In this document: positions 26,804 through 35,608 of the stretch, in pieces | How positions within the stretch are numbered: position 1 is the first letter of the stretch | Layout of the letters: the number at the start of each line of letters is the position of its first letter | IMG/VR virus record: IMGVR_UViG_3300020057_001228 | Location: 64,001 to 128,000 of that record | Direction: 5' to 3' (one strand) | DNA: 64,000 nucleotides | From: a virus | Made by a program: the position numbers and the translations under genes | The notes under the pieces: generated by a model | Database searches by the model: none | What the model saw: only the letters and a program-made list of their open reading frames with translations | What the model was told of the DNA's origin: nothing

Positions 26804-27357
26804 AGCTACTAATCCGGCTACGCCCATTGAAGTTAACGATACGTCTTAGTGAACGAGGTCGAGCAACTATGCCTGAGGTTATTTCTGTATACAGAAACGA
26901 TACGCTACCAGACATGTTGGTGGACATCGTTGATTACGATCCAATTACTGGGAGTGAGACTCCGTCAGACTTGAGTGCTGATGGTATCATTGCTCACTTT
27001 AAGACCGTCCCTAAGGAGGGAGGTACTATCAAGGTGAACTCTACACTCACAGCCATTGATGCATCTATAGGCCAGTACAAGTACTCATGGGCTACGTTGG
27101 ACAACGATACAGCTGTCGTGTACAAAGCTGAGATTAGTCTTGAGTATCCACCTGTAGCAATCGTTGATCTAGGAGCCTGGAGTAACCTTACAGCTTATGT
27201 AGCTGGAGATATGGTTACGAACCTAGGTCTCAAATGGAGAGCCATTGCTCCTAACACTGGTGTCACTCCTGTAGAGGGTGCCAACTGGACTGCCTACATT
27301 CCTAAAACGAGAACCATTCTCCAATTTGAACTTAACGTTTGGGAGGACGTCCAGTAA
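26800..27357 (+). CDS. BppU-like baseplate protein with carbohydrate-binding module
   Basis: The start chosen is the ATG at 26800, overlapping the previous stop (ATGA). A second in-frame ATG lies at 26869 and gives a product beginning MPEVISVYRNDTLPDML. The N-terminal domain (VYRNDTLPDMLVDIVDYD, IIAHFKTVPKEGG, YKYSWATLDNDTA, VYKAEISLEYP) is like the BppU N-terminal domain of baseplate/fibre proteins. Residues about 130-175 (GAWSNLTAYVAGDMVTNLGL, W-R-A ... W-T-A-Y-I-P) form a CBM5/12-like module with its W, YxxGDxV and W positions. It probably binds host polysaccharide. The stop lies within the start of the next gene. Confidence 0.65.
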   Translation: MKLLIRLRPLKLTIRLSERGRATMPEVISVYRNDTLPDMLVDIVDYDPITGSETPSDLSADGIIAHFKTVPKEGGTIKVNSTLTAIDASIGQYKYSWATLDNDTAVVYKAEISLEYPPVAIVDLGAWSNLTAYVAGDMVTNLGLKWRAIAPNTGVTPVEGANWTAYIPKTRTILQFELNVWEDVQ

Positions 27358-27743
27358 TGTTTATAACAGACGCATACACACTACGAGCTCTAAAGACTTA
27401 TAGCTACGAGTTTACAACCACACAAACTGGTACCATCTTATTCGCTGCTCAAGATGCCAGTAGTCGCTTTGTGATTACTGATTGGGAGATCAATGTAGGT
27501 GGTGCTACGAATGGCACGGTTACCCTCTTTGATGAAACTAACGCTGCTGCTAGCTTGATGTTCAAGCATGATGTAGTAGCTCCCAATAGGTTCCAAAGCA
27601 ACTACTCCAACCCATTTGTATCAGCAATTAAGGGAAACAACCTGAGACTCACTACGAGCGCCGGTATCACCCTAAGGATCTTGGTTCGTGGTTACCACGT
27701 AGGTATCGATCCTAATACTGCTCTACCTAACATTCCGGTCTAA
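27357..27743 (+). CDS. Small virion protein, unknown
   Basis: The start is taken at the ATG at 27357 (GGAGG then 10 bases), in TAATG overlap with the previous stop; it gives 128 aa. The sequence is beta-rich (KTYSYEFTTTQTGTILFAAQ, FVITDWEINVGGATNGTVTL, GITLRILVRGYHVGID) and resembles small fibre or decoration proteins. It ends 4 bases before the papain-like gene. No family assigned. Confidence 0.6.
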   Translation: MFITDAYTLRALKTYSYEFTTTQTGTILFAAQDASSRFVITDWEINVGGATNGTVTLFDETNAAASLMFKHDVVAPNRFQSNYSNPFVSAIKGNNLRLTTSAGITLRILVRGYHVGIDPNTALPNIPV

Positions 27744-27747
27744 TAAC

Positions 27748-28500
27748 ATGTACACACCATTCCCTCTCAACCTTGGTTTACGCAAAGACGTTCTTGATGA
27801 ACGTGACTTCTTGTACAAAGACGACAGGAAGATGAGAGGGTATTTGCCTCCTAGGTTTACAGTACGAGATAAGATGTCTCGTGTGTATAACCAGGGGGCT
27901 CTTGGTTCGTGTACAGCTTTCTCAACAGCTAAGGGAGCTCGTGAAGCTCTAGACCTCAGGGATGATAACCAGTTCACTCCACTGTCAGCTCTGTATCTCT
28001 ATTACCATACAAGAGCTGCCGAAGGTAACATCCAATCTGATTGTGGTGCTACTCTACGTAACGCTGTAAAGATCCTAAGTACCCGTGGGTGTGCTACGCA
28101 TGATGACTGGTTATACGACCAGAATGCGTTCCATACTCTACCAAACCAGAATGCAGAGTCTAGTGCTCCTAGGTTCAAGATCGTAGAGTATCACCGCCTT
28201 ACTACTCTAGAAGAGATGCTGCGCTGCCTTGCAGATGGCTACCCATTCGTTGGTGGTGTGTCAGCCTACTCTCACTGGTATAGTAAGGAAGTAGTTGCTG
28301 GTGGTAAGATCTGCTACCCACGTGATGGGGACTCTGATCTAGGCGGACATGCTATCTGCTTTACGGGTTATGACGTTGGTGAGAGCATACTTCAGTTCAA
28401 GAACTCTTGGGGTGAGGACTGGGGTGATAAGGGTTATGGCTATCTCCCACTGAACTATGTTGAGAAGTACGGGTGGGACTTCTGGACTATGACTAAGTAA
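27748..28500 (+). CDS. Papain-like (C1) cysteine peptidase
   Basis: This 250-aa protein has all C1 catalytic features. VYNQGALGSCTAFSTAKGA (about residues 48-66) contains the oxyanion Gln and the catalytic Cys. GGHAICFTGYD (about 204-214) contains the catalytic His. FKNSWGEDWGDKGYGYLPL (about 222-240) contains the Asn and the 'NSWG..WG..Gy' block. There is no prodomain of usual length and no signal peptide. Such C1 proteins occur in bacteria and large viruses. Its position between fibre genes and lysis genes suggests a virion-associated or lysis-stage peptidase acting on a host surface protein. Substrate unknown. Confidence 0.8.
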   Translation: MYTPFPLNLGLRKDVLDERDFLYKDDRKMRGYLPPRFTVRDKMSRVYNQGALGSCTAFSTAKGAREALDLRDDNQFTPLSALYLYYHTRAAEGNIQSDCGATLRNAVKILSTRGCATHDDWLYDQNAFHTLPNQNAESSAPRFKIVEYHRLTTLEEMLRCLADGYPFVGGVSAYSHWYSKEVVAGGKICYPRDGDSDLGGHAICFTGYDVGESILQFKNSWGEDWGDKGYGYLPLNYVEKYGWDFWTMTK

Positions 28501-28516
28501 CGGTGCTTAAGCAAAC

Positions 28517-28530
28517 ACTAGGTACCTAGT
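28517..28530 (+). promoter_or_regulatory. Perfect 14-bp palindrome before the holin gene
   Basis: ACTAGGTACCTAGT is a perfect palindrome in the 54-base gap upstream of the holin start. As RNA it folds to ACTAG-GTAC-CTAGT. A near copy (CCTAGATACCTAGG) lies in the next large + strand gap at 35584. It could be an operator or an RNA structure controlling lysis gene expression. No promoter elements are clear. Confidence 0.4.
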
Positions 28531-28554
28531 TCATCATTGATTGGGAGAATAGTG

Positions 28555-29028
28555 ATGAAGCGAGGTAAGTCTATCATGCAAGATGTTTACGCTTTCTTCC
28601 GTGAGAACTTTAAGGGTATTCTAGATCATCCTATCGTAGCCACCCTTGGCGCCTTCACGGGAGTTATGCTCCCAATAGTTATCGAACCTGGTCTTGGTTT
28701 AACCCTACTCGTAGCTGTAGATACCTTCACAGGTAGGCAGGCCGCTTACAAGCGTGGTGAAGCTGTGCTCTCTGGTAAGATGCGTCAGATGACCATCAGT
28801 AAAGTGAACGGCTACTTGGTGTTTATTACGATGGCTGCAGTTGCTAGCTTCGTGATGAAATCTGACGTAATGCTTAGAGGTGCCTTCGGTCTAGCTGCTG
28901 CTGTAGAGTTCTTCTCCATTACTGAGAACCTCTACGACATGGGCCTCATTAGATTTGACCCTAGACGTGTACCCCTGTTTAAGGGTATTGTCGATGCTAT
29001 AAAGCATAAGGGTAAGAAGGACGAGTAA
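28555..29028 (+). CDS. Holin, phage holin family (toxin secretion/lysis type)
   Basis: The start at ATG 28555 (GGGAG, 7 bases) gives 157 aa. An ATG 18 bases upstream has no ribosome site. Hydrophobic segments are visible at about residues 22-60 (HPIVATLGAFTGVMLPIVIE, GLGLTLLVAVDTFTG) and 82-105 (VNGYLVFITMAAVASFVM). The order 'DtftG..AAykrg' followed by a second membrane helix resembles the Bacteriophage_holin_4 (pfam05105-type) family. A charged C-terminus (KHKGKKDE) is typical of holins. It lies 4 bases before the amidase gene, the usual holin-endolysin pair. It would form membrane lesions to release the endolysin. Confidence 0.75.
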   Translation: MKRGKSIMQDVYAFFRENFKGILDHPIVATLGAFTGVMLPIVIEPGLGLTLLVAVDTFTGRQAAYKRGEAVLSGKMRQMTISKVNGYLVFITMAAVASFVMKSDVMLRGAFGLAAAVEFFSITENLYDMGLIRFDPRRVPLFKGIVDAIKHKGKKDE

Positions 29029-29032
29029 GACC

Positions 29033-29707
29033 ATGGGTTACTTAAACGCAACAAAGTTGTACGGTAAACAAGATAGCGCGCTGATAGACGAATTCAATCT
29101 CTATCTGTTTGGTGAGAACACACAAGCAAGCCGCCCACTTGGTAAGCCCCAGGGTGTAGTCTTCCACCACACAGCGGGCACGTACAACCAATGCTTCAAT
29201 GGCTATCACTTCAACGTCGTGTATGATGTTAAGACACAAAAAGCACACATCGTGAAGAACCTAACCATCAAGCAGCTTGGACAGCACCTCTGGGGCAGGA
29301 ACACTGGCATGCTAGCCATCTCCTTCTCATCTATGCGTGGTGCTGTGAATATGACCAATCATCCTGGTCCGTATCCAATCAACGCAGCCATGCTACAGGT
29401 AGCTACCATCTTTACAGCTGAGTTGTGTGCTTGGACTTCACTCAACCCTAAAGGTAACCTGGTTCTGCCTAAGAAGCGTATTAGTGGTAATAGCTTAATT
29501 ACAGTACCCGGTGCGTCTATCACAGTACCTGTATTGGGCGACCACGCTATCTATGCTAGGCACGATGGGTACTTCCCTAGTCGTTGGGACGTAGGGGGTC
29601 CTGAGGGTGAAATCATGAAGGCTCTTGCGCCCGCCATTGCTACACATCATGATAGGTTGAAGTCTGGTAAGGCAACGTTCGAGTATCTAGGACTGTTGAA
29701 GGAGTAG
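29033..29707 (+). CDS. Endolysin, N-acetylmuramoyl-L-alanine amidase
   Basis: In this 224-aa protein, residues about 40-75 (GVVFHHTAGTYNQCF, YHFNVVYDVKTQKAHIVKNL) contain the FHHTAG zinc ligand motif of Amidase_2/PGRP-type amidases. A second zinc region (DHAIYARHDGYFPSRWDVGG) near residues 165-185 provides a further His and Asp. The order holin, endolysin, second small membrane protein is a lysis cassette. Its substrate would be the MurNAc-L-Ala bond of host peptidoglycan. No obvious separate cell-wall-binding domain is present beyond the C-terminal ~30 residues. Confidence 0.85.
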   Translation: MGYLNATKLYGKQDSALIDEFNLYLFGENTQASRPLGKPQGVVFHHTAGTYNQCFNGYHFNVVYDVKTQKAHIVKNLTIKQLGQHLWGRNTGMLAISFSSMRGAVNMTNHPGPYPINAAMLQVATIFTAELCAWTSLNPKGNLVLPKKRISGNSLITVPGASITVPVLGDHAIYARHDGYFPSRWDVGGPEGEIMKALAPAIATHHDRLKSGKATFEYLGLLKE

Positions 29708-29711
29708 GAAG

Positions 29712-30023
29712 ATGGATTTCTTCGTATTACTACAGGAACATAGTGGGCTGATTCAGATGATCATAGCCACTGTACTTGGTGGTTTGGTTGGTGGTGTTAC
29801 AACTAAGAAGGCTCTAGCTATTGCAGCTACTATCGTAGCTATGGTTGCTAAGGAGTCTTTAAACAACCAGGAGAAGCGTGACAAGGCTGTAGAGATGTTC
29901 TACCAGGCTCTGCCTCAGGTAGCTAACCGTATACCTCGCTTTTTAGCTGTGTGGATCATTGAAGTAACCTGGCAGGGTTTGGTCAAAGCGGTTGTAGAAG
30001 CCCCCAAGAGTCCTGAGGGTTAA
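29712..30023 (+). CDS. Small membrane protein, second holin/lysis-associated candidate
   Basis: In this 103-aa protein, residues 12-50 (GLIQMIIATVLGGLVGGVTT, KKALAIAATIVAMVAKES) include two hydrophobic stretches separated by a short basic turn. A second amphipathic half follows (RIPRFLAVWIIEVTWQGLVK). It starts 4 bases after the endolysin stop with GGAAG upstream. Small two-helix membrane proteins beside an endolysin are often second holins, antiholins or spanin-like factors. It has no lipobox. The specific role is inferred from position. Confidence 0.6.
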   Translation: MDFFVLLQEHSGLIQMIIATVLGGLVGGVTTKKALAIAATIVAMVAKESLNNQEKRDKAVEMFYQALPQVANRIPRFLAVWIIEVTWQGLVKAVVEAPKSPEG

Positions 30024-30035
30024 GAGGGTGTTGAG

Positions 30036-30308
30036 ATGCAAGCTCCTGATCAGAACTACTACCTCAGTAGGCCAGAGGGAATGGCTGATGAAGACATACT
30101 TAAAGCCTGTCTTACTACCGACTCTCTCGGCTATGCTCTGAAGCTTGCATCTTTCGTCTTTGAAAATGGACTCCAAGTGACTGTGGATGATAGTGTCACT
30201 GGGATCTTCAATCTCTACATCGTCTGTATCGCTAAAGACTTGGACAAGGTAAACTTTTCAACCTATCTAGCGGAAAAGTGGGAGTTAAAATTCAGTGGCC
30301 CAGTTTGA
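30036..30308 (+). CDS. Small protein of unknown function in the lysis-tail junction
   Basis: This 90-aa protein has its ATG preceded by AGAGGG and suitable spacing. It is acidic (PEGMADEDILKACLTTDSLG) with a core beta section (FENGLQVTVDDSVTGIFNLY). No membrane segment or known motif. The 3' end overlaps the next gene by 14 bases, suggesting translational coupling. It may belong functionally with the following large tail-associated protein rather than with lysis. Confidence 0.6.
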   Translation: MQAPDQNYYLSRPEGMADEDILKACLTTDSLGYALKLASFVFENGLQVTVDDSVTGIFNLYIVCIAKDLDKVNFSTYLAEKWELKFSGPV

Positions 30309-33300
30309 TCCATCGATCCTAGGGTCTGGGGATATTACGTTATCAACGTTCTCCGACCAGGAACTAAGTATACTGAACCAACATGTCATAGCCAATTACA
30401 GCTTGACTATGTTCTCTCCGTTCGCCATGCAATCAATTACGCTACAGCGTCAGAGCTACTTAACTGTACTTAGGGCACAAGGTCCAGCATCTGCTGAAGC
30501 AACGTTTAGGTCCGCTACTAACATCATCCATCAGGCCTTCACAGATAACGGGTTCGGTATCTCCCTAAAGGAAGCTGAAGAGCTATGGGCTGAGATCCCA
30601 GCCGCTGTTGGTACTTACACTGCTACGCCTATCAACAAGGACAACTTCAACCTACAGATGCAGAATCAGATGATGTCTGACCTGACTACCATGTTTAGTC
30701 GTACACCAGATGCTAAGGACAAGGCTCTAATCGGTATCAAGAACTCGACGTTGCCTGACTCTAATCTGGTCACACTCGTTAAGAAGGCTCTACTGATCCC
30801 TGACGCGAGTAAGTTACACGAAGATCCTAAGTTCGCTAACGTTGTACTAACTCCTCTTATGGAGTTGAGACGTACTGCTCCTGCAGACATTGCTACGAGG
30901 ATCAGCAATGCATTCAACCAGATGAACCCGACACGAAGGATCAACATGTCCCATATGATGGGGCTGGATACCTACTGGGCAGATTCAGCTGGGGACCCTA
31001 CTGTCTTTGGTAACCTGATCAAAGCAGATTTAACCAGCAGTGCGCAGTCACAGTTTCCAAACCAAGAGTCTTCAGCTAGCAAGACCTTCCAGAAGATCAT
31101 AGCTGGGCTGTTTAGGAACTTCGAACTCGCTGATCCTGATCCTGATAAGACGCGGCTAGACATAGCCGCAGTCCTTCTTAACGGTATCGCTGACATCCGT
31201 GATACTGAACCTACCAGTACGACCCATGCTTTCGTTCAGATCATCAACAAGGGCTTCGTTGAGAAAGTAACCAACGAGCTGGTTGCTATGACACGTACTG
31301 CGGTTGCTACTCAGAACCAGACCACCATGGATGCTGTATCCAAGCCTATCCTAGAAGCAGCCTATGGCCCAGGAGCCGCTGCTAACTATCGTAACGTAAA
31401 CCTAAAGCAGCAGGACTCTGCACTAGGCTCTACAGTAGCTACAAGGGACAGAAGGATCACTAAGGACGCCAAGACTCTAGATGTAGAGAAGAACGCAAAG
31501 AAGGCCTCTGACGCACTTGGTAATGCTATGCAAGCTGCAGCAGTAGCTGCTGGTATTGCTACCTTTACCACTAACGTTGTAGGCATTGGTCCCATTGATG
31601 CCACAGCTGCTACTCTCAAGGCTTACACAGACCTAGCTGTCATTTCAGGTAGAGATGCTATCTTCAACAACCCTGCTTCCAAACTGCTAGGGTTAAATCG
31701 CTTCTCCCCTATCTACGACCTGGTAGCACAAGACCTAATCCAGCAGCCAGCTAAAGGCGCTATAGCAGCTGTCCAGAAAGAAGTGAACCAGTTGTTCGGT
31801 GGGGTTATGGACTCTATCTTAACCGGTCAGCCTATCAGAGCGTTCGAAGGGGCTAAGAGCCCAGCTGACATGTTAGGTATGCTTGGTAAGACAGCATTGG
31901 GTGGGGCGTTCCCTTGGCTCCTACCACCAGATTCCAAGCTCTCTTCTCCTCTAAGGAAGTATCTAGTTGGCACTGGGGCTCTAGATAACTTCCTTGGTAT
32001 CTCTGCCTTCAATGTCTACGACAAAGGTGGAATGAAGATTGAGCAGGATGGTAGAGCCCCTAAGATCGACAACAGCTTTATAGACGCTGTGCCATCTAAC
32101 CCTATTGGAGCACTGCCTAAACCACAGATCGTCTTTGCAGATGACAACGGTGTCATTAGGTATGAGTTCAAGCTGCTACCAGCTATGAAGTCCAACACTC
32201 AGCTTGGCCACGGGCAGGATGGACAGGACGTTCCATTCCCTAGCTATGGTATCTCCTATAGCCATGTACAGAACATCGCAAGCATTGACGTACCTGGTGG
32301 TACTCCACTGTTCCAATCTCTAGGTATCTCTGCAGACATCATCGAGATTGTAGGAGAAGTAGTCAGCTACGGCTTCCGTGCTGTTGGTGGTACTAAAGAC
32401 TTCAGTCAATCCATGTTCCCCTTTGGTCCAGACTTGAATGCGGAGGGATCAGGCAACAAGAAGATCGCTGGAGCTCTAAGTAACAATGCTACTGAGCGTA
32501 CCAGCTATAGAGCCTATGGTGCCTGGAACGATGTTGAAGAAGGATTAATGAAGCTTACTAAAGAAGGTAAGCCTATCCACTTCAAGATTATGTATAGCTA
32601 CCTCAATGCTGCTGATACTAGCTTCGCTGCCATCGACTACAAGGTCTATATCGCTCGCGTGCAACGTATCCATGCTCGTAGGGATAAGGTGTACTACAAG
32701 ATCACAATGATCCGTACCGAGTGGAAGGGTTTCAACAACGGTAGTACAGATATGAGTGACACAGCAGCAAAGGCTGAGGAGTTGTTCAACAAGAAGAAGG
32801 CAGCTCAGCTTATTGCACCACCTGTATCACAAGACCCCGTACTACCAGGTGGTGTAGACAACCCAGCTCTATCTGACGTGGGTAAGAAGGTCACAGAGGA
32901 CACACTCACCAAGTTAGGTATTGAACCTACGGGCAATTCTCTAAGTGATACTGCCAAACTTGTTGTTGCGGATCAGATCAAGAACCGTAAGCTAACCGTA
33001 AATAACATCACTGGCTTCAACCTAAAGCTTCCTGATAAGCCAGTACACATCATCTCTGATCAAACCTTCAATGGTGTAACAGAGGCTGAGAGAAAGACCA
33101 ATCGGGCTAACCGTAAAGTGAACAAGATTGGTGATAATCTCTATGAGACTGTAGTCTTCGTTAAGACCGAAGGTGGTCAGGGTAGAACTGTAAACGTCCA
33201 GGTAGGTGGTACCGGTACCTTCAAGTCTAATAAACAAGGGGAACTAACACAAACTGGTAAGTTCTTAACAGAAGCTGATGTACGTAACATCGCTATCGCT

Positions 33301-33363
33301 CTAGAAGACAAGAGTCAAACTTCGTTCACTAGCCGTCTCAAGGAAGTGAAGGCTACACCGTAA
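30295..33363 (+). CDS. Large tail/baseplate-associated protein with gpU-like C-terminal region
   Basis: This 1022-aa protein starts at GTG (GGGAG, 10 bases). The first ~600 residues are mostly helical with an Ala-rich hydrophobic region (LGNAMQAAAVAAGIATFTTN). Residues about 660-815 resemble a gpU/XkdP-type tail domain: VPGGTPLFQSLGISADIIEI, GEVVSYGFRAVGG, LTKEGKPIHFKIMYSYLNAA, YIARVQRIHARRDKVYYKIT. This is the 'fq.lG..p..i.i.G.l.....' pattern of proteins binding the tape measure or baseplate. Residues 820-1022 are a flexible C-terminal tail. It may form a partner of the 2958-aa protein downstream. Confidence 0.55.
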   Translation: MAQFDPSILGSGDITLSTFSDQELSILNQHVIANYSLTMFSPFAMQSITLQRQSYLTVLRAQGPASAEATFRSATNIIHQAFTDNGFGISLKEAEELWAEIPAAVGTYTATPINKDNFNLQMQNQMMSDLTTMFSRTPDAKDKALIGIKNSTLPDSNLVTLVKKALLIPDASKLHEDPKFANVVLTPLMELRRTAPADIATRISNAFNQMNPTRRINMSHMMGLDTYWADSAGDPTVFGNLIKADLTSSAQSQFPNQESSASKTFQKIIAGLFRNFELADPDPDKTRLDIAAVLLNGIADIRDTEPTSTTHAFVQIINKGFVEKVTNELVAMTRTAVATQNQTTMDAVSKPILEAAYGPGAAANYRNVNLKQQDSALGSTVATRDRRITKDAKTLDVEKNAKKASDALGNAMQAAAVAAGIATFTTNVVGIGPIDATAATLKAYTDLAVISGRDAIFNNPASKLLGLNRFSPIYDLVAQDLIQQPAKGAIAAVQKEVNQLFGGVMDSILTGQPIRAFEGAKSPADMLGMLGKTALGGAFPWLLPPDSKLSSPLRKYLVGTGALDNFLGISAFNVYDKGGMKIEQDGRAPKIDNSFIDAVPSNPIGALPKPQIVFADDNGVIRYEFKLLPAMKSNTQLGHGQDGQDVPFPSYGISYSHVQNIASIDVPGGTPLFQSLGISADIIEIVGEVVSYGFRAVGGTKDFSQSMFPFGPDLNAEGSGNKKIAGALSNNATERTSYRAYGAWNDVEEGLMKLTKEGKPIHFKIMYSYLNAADTSFAAIDYKVYIARVQRIHARRDKVYYKITMIRTEWKGFNNGSTDMSDTAAKAEELFNKKKAAQLIAPPVSQDPVLPGGVDNPALSDVGKKVTEDTLTKLGIEPTGNSLSDTAKLVVADQIKNRKLTVNNITGFNLKLPDKPVHIISDQTFNGVTEAERKTNRANRKVNKIGDNLYETVVFVKTEGGQGRTVNVQVGGTGTFKSNKQGELTQTGKFLTEADVRNIAIALEDKSQTSFTSRLKEVKATP

Positions 33364-33845
33364 TGGCAGACATCAAGCTAGAGATCGCACTATCGAAAGT
33401 ACTCCCTAGGTTGGGAGGAGTTCAGGGTGCTCGTAAGCTGGAGACTAAGTGTGTAGAGAAGATCGTCAGCCACCCTGGTGACGTCGTTATCATCACTAGC
33501 TATGACTTCACACTACGTCTGCCTAACTGCAAGTTTGGTTACAGGGTGTTTGATGAACGGATGCAGCTACGTTACGCAGTAGCTTTTGATCTATCTCAAG
33601 CTGACCTGTATGAGACGTATGGTGCTGATGTACGTGTGCCTGAGTTCAACTTTGGCTATAATAGTCTAGATGAACTATGGTTATCTTCTGTGACTAAGGG
33701 TGATTTCTTCTACATCATGTACACGTTCCAATCACCAGCAACACTAGATACTCACGAGAGAATCGTCCTCGTTGTTAAAACTGCTGCAGAGAACCAGGAT
33801 CAGTTGCCTGCAAATACCAGCAGAAACATCTTGAAAGGCTTCTAA
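33363..33845 (+). CDS. Structural-region protein of unknown function
   Basis: This 160-aa protein starts and stops in TAATG overlaps with its neighbours. The sequence is a compact beta-rich protein (VVIITSYDFTLRLPNCKFGY, RYAVAFDLSQADLYETYGAD, GDFFYIMYTFQSPATLDTHE) with no membrane segment. It is translationally coupled both to the gpU-like protein and to the large terminase. It has no motif for a small terminase (no helix-turn-helix). Candidate for a tail, head-tail or packaging accessory factor; not recognised. Confidence 0.6.
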   Translation: MADIKLEIALSKVLPRLGGVQGARKLETKCVEKIVSHPGDVVIITSYDFTLRLPNCKFGYRVFDERMQLRYAVAFDLSQADLYETYGADVRVPEFNFGYNSLDELWLSSVTKGDFFYIMYTFQSPATLDTHERIVLVVKTAAENQDQLPANTSRNILKGF

Positions 33846-35566
33846 TGGCTAAGGGTAACTTTAAATCCTTCGGATTGCTTGATGACCTCATCAGTGGGGC
33901 ACAGGAAGGTGGCAGTAGCGACCTTAACATCATCGAGTTCTCTGAACAGGTACTTGAGATCACAACGCTCTACACGCCTCAGAGAGCTGTGCTTAAAGCG
34001 TTCTACAACCTACCACTCGACCCAGATGAAGAAGCCTGGCTAGAGCAGATGGTAGCAGACGACAAGTCTACTTGGGTTAAGGGTAGGAAGTACAAAGAGC
34101 TAGCCCTAGAAGTGGGCATGCGTGCTGGTAAGACTCTGCTTGCATCTATCGTCGTTTGCTATGAGTTCTGGAAGCTCAGCAAGATGGCTGATCCTGCTAA
34201 GGCATTTGGCCTGATCAAGAACTCACCCATCTTCATCATCACAGTAGCTACCACAGGAGCTCAGTCCAAGGATACCGTCTTTGGCTACACCAAGGCTCGT
34301 ATGGAAGGCTCTACCTACTTCAAGGGACTGATGGACAACGGCAGGCTGGTCCTAAAGGATGACCGTATTGAGTTTCCATCGAAGCGCCTAACCATCATTG
34401 GTGGTCACAGCAACCAAGCGGGTATGGTAGGTAAGACAGCCAAGCTGTTCTGCATGGACGAGGCTGCTCGTTTCAAAGAGCAATCAGATGTAGACGCCAA
34501 GAGCATGTACTCTAACGTTGGTAGATCTACAGTTACCTTCAAGGATGAAGGATTTAAGATGGTGGTCTCCTCTGCTTGGGAAGAGGGTGACATCATGGAG
34601 TGGCTATATGAGAGAGGTGATCCACTTAAGGAAGATCAGACTCTGCTAGCCTTCCGGCTTACCACGTGGGATATGAACCCACAGCTCACACGTAACCAGC
34701 TACGCGACCAGTATGAAGCTGACGAAGTAGCAGCTAGACGTGACCATGAGGGTATCCGTCCTGGTACCGTAGAGAACTTCTTCACTAAGAAAGCCATCCT
34801 CGCGTGTATTGAGGATAAGCGTAAGTCAGCTATCACGTTCAACCAGATCACACGGAAGGTAGAAGACAGGACCTACGTTGAGGTTATGCTCAATGAGATC
34901 ACTCGTGTCGACTTCCCTGTGTACTCATACGCACACTCTGACCCTGGTCTTAAGCGAGATAGCTTTGCCTTCGCTTCTGGTAGGCCTGTAAAGACTCCTG
35001 ATGGCATCAAGGTTTACATCGATGTCGTGATTGAGTGGACTCCTCAAGATAGGGGTAAGGGTGTTGTGTACCCTGTAAGCTACGAGAACGTAGAGAAGAT
35101 CATTATGGAAGTACACAAGGCTCGTAACCTTCGTAGGTTAACGTTCGACCACTGGCAGAACGCCAGCCTGGTTCAGAAGCTATACACCAAAGGTATCCTT
35201 ACTAAAGAAGTACAGTTCTCCCGTGGTCACCAGTTAGACATCTATCAAGTTGCTCGACGTAAATTCAACACTGGTATGGTGGTGCTACCTGACGATTGTC
35301 CTAAGCTGATTAGGGAGCTCATCCACATCCAGTTAAAAAACGGATCAAAGATAGATCACCCTGTTAAGAACCCTGACGAGAGTATGGGGTCTAAAGACTT
35401 AGCAGACGCTGTTGTTTCTGTAATCGCACAGTGTGTAGATGAAGAACGCTCAATGATTACAGGTGGAAGGAGTTATGCTCCTATACAGACGTTAGGTAAA
35501 ACACACGTTGCTGATCTCACTACAACTAGGCAGAATTTGCCAAACATTAGTCAACAGATCAAGTAA
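33845..35566 (+). CDS. Terminase large subunit (packaging ATPase-nuclease)
   Basis: This 573-aa protein has an N-terminal ATPase with a Walker A-like segment GMRAGKTLLASIV (about residues 97-109). The coupling or adenine region (FIITVATTGAQSKD, KTAKLFCMDEAARFKE) includes Walker B CMDEAAR with the catalytic Glu. The C-terminal nuclease resembles RNase H with acidic residues in YSYAHSDPGLKRDSFAFA, LRRLTFDHWQNASLV and SKDLADAVVSVI. It powers DNA packaging and cuts genome ends. The Walker A spacing differs from canonical GxxxxGK(T/S), as is common in terminases. No small subunit sits beside it; a - strand HTH protein at 45196 is the candidate. Confidence 0.85.
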   Translation: MAKGNFKSFGLLDDLISGAQEGGSSDLNIIEFSEQVLEITTLYTPQRAVLKAFYNLPLDPDEEAWLEQMVADDKSTWVKGRKYKELALEVGMRAGKTLLASIVVCYEFWKLSKMADPAKAFGLIKNSPIFIITVATTGAQSKDTVFGYTKARMEGSTYFKGLMDNGRLVLKDDRIEFPSKRLTIIGGHSNQAGMVGKTAKLFCMDEAARFKEQSDVDAKSMYSNVGRSTVTFKDEGFKMVVSSAWEEGDIMEWLYERGDPLKEDQTLLAFRLTTWDMNPQLTRNQLRDQYEADEVAARRDHEGIRPGTVENFFTKKAILACIEDKRKSAITFNQITRKVEDRTYVEVMLNEITRVDFPVYSYAHSDPGLKRDSFAFASGRPVKTPDGIKVYIDVVIEWTPQDRGKGVVYPVSYENVEKIIMEVHKARNLRRLTFDHWQNASLVQKLYTKGILTKEVQFSRGHQLDIYQVARRKFNTGMVVLPDDCPKLIRELIHIQLKNGSKIDHPVKNPDESMGSKDLADAVVSVIAQCVDEERSMITGGRSYAPIQTLGKTHVADLTTTRQNLPNISQQIK

Positions 35567-35583
35567 CCACGCCTACGTGCTAT

Positions 35584-35597
35584 CCTAGATACCTAGG
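35584..35597 (+). promoter_or_regulatory. Small stem-loop before the giant gene
   Basis: CCTAG-ATAC-CTAGG (35584-35597) forms a 5-bp stem, 6 bp with flanking T-A, in the 42-base gap between the terminase and the 2958-aa protein. It lies 11 bases before the GTG start and overlaps the AGGAG ribosome site, so folding could limit initiation. It resembles the palindrome at 28517. Confidence 0.4.
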
Positions 35598-35608
35598 AGT
35601 GATCTATA

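Noticed and set aside
29712-30308. Tape-measure chaperone pair (G/GT type) with frameshift
   Set aside because: The two small genes have separate starts and ribosome sites, the first is membrane-like, and no tape measure follows directly.
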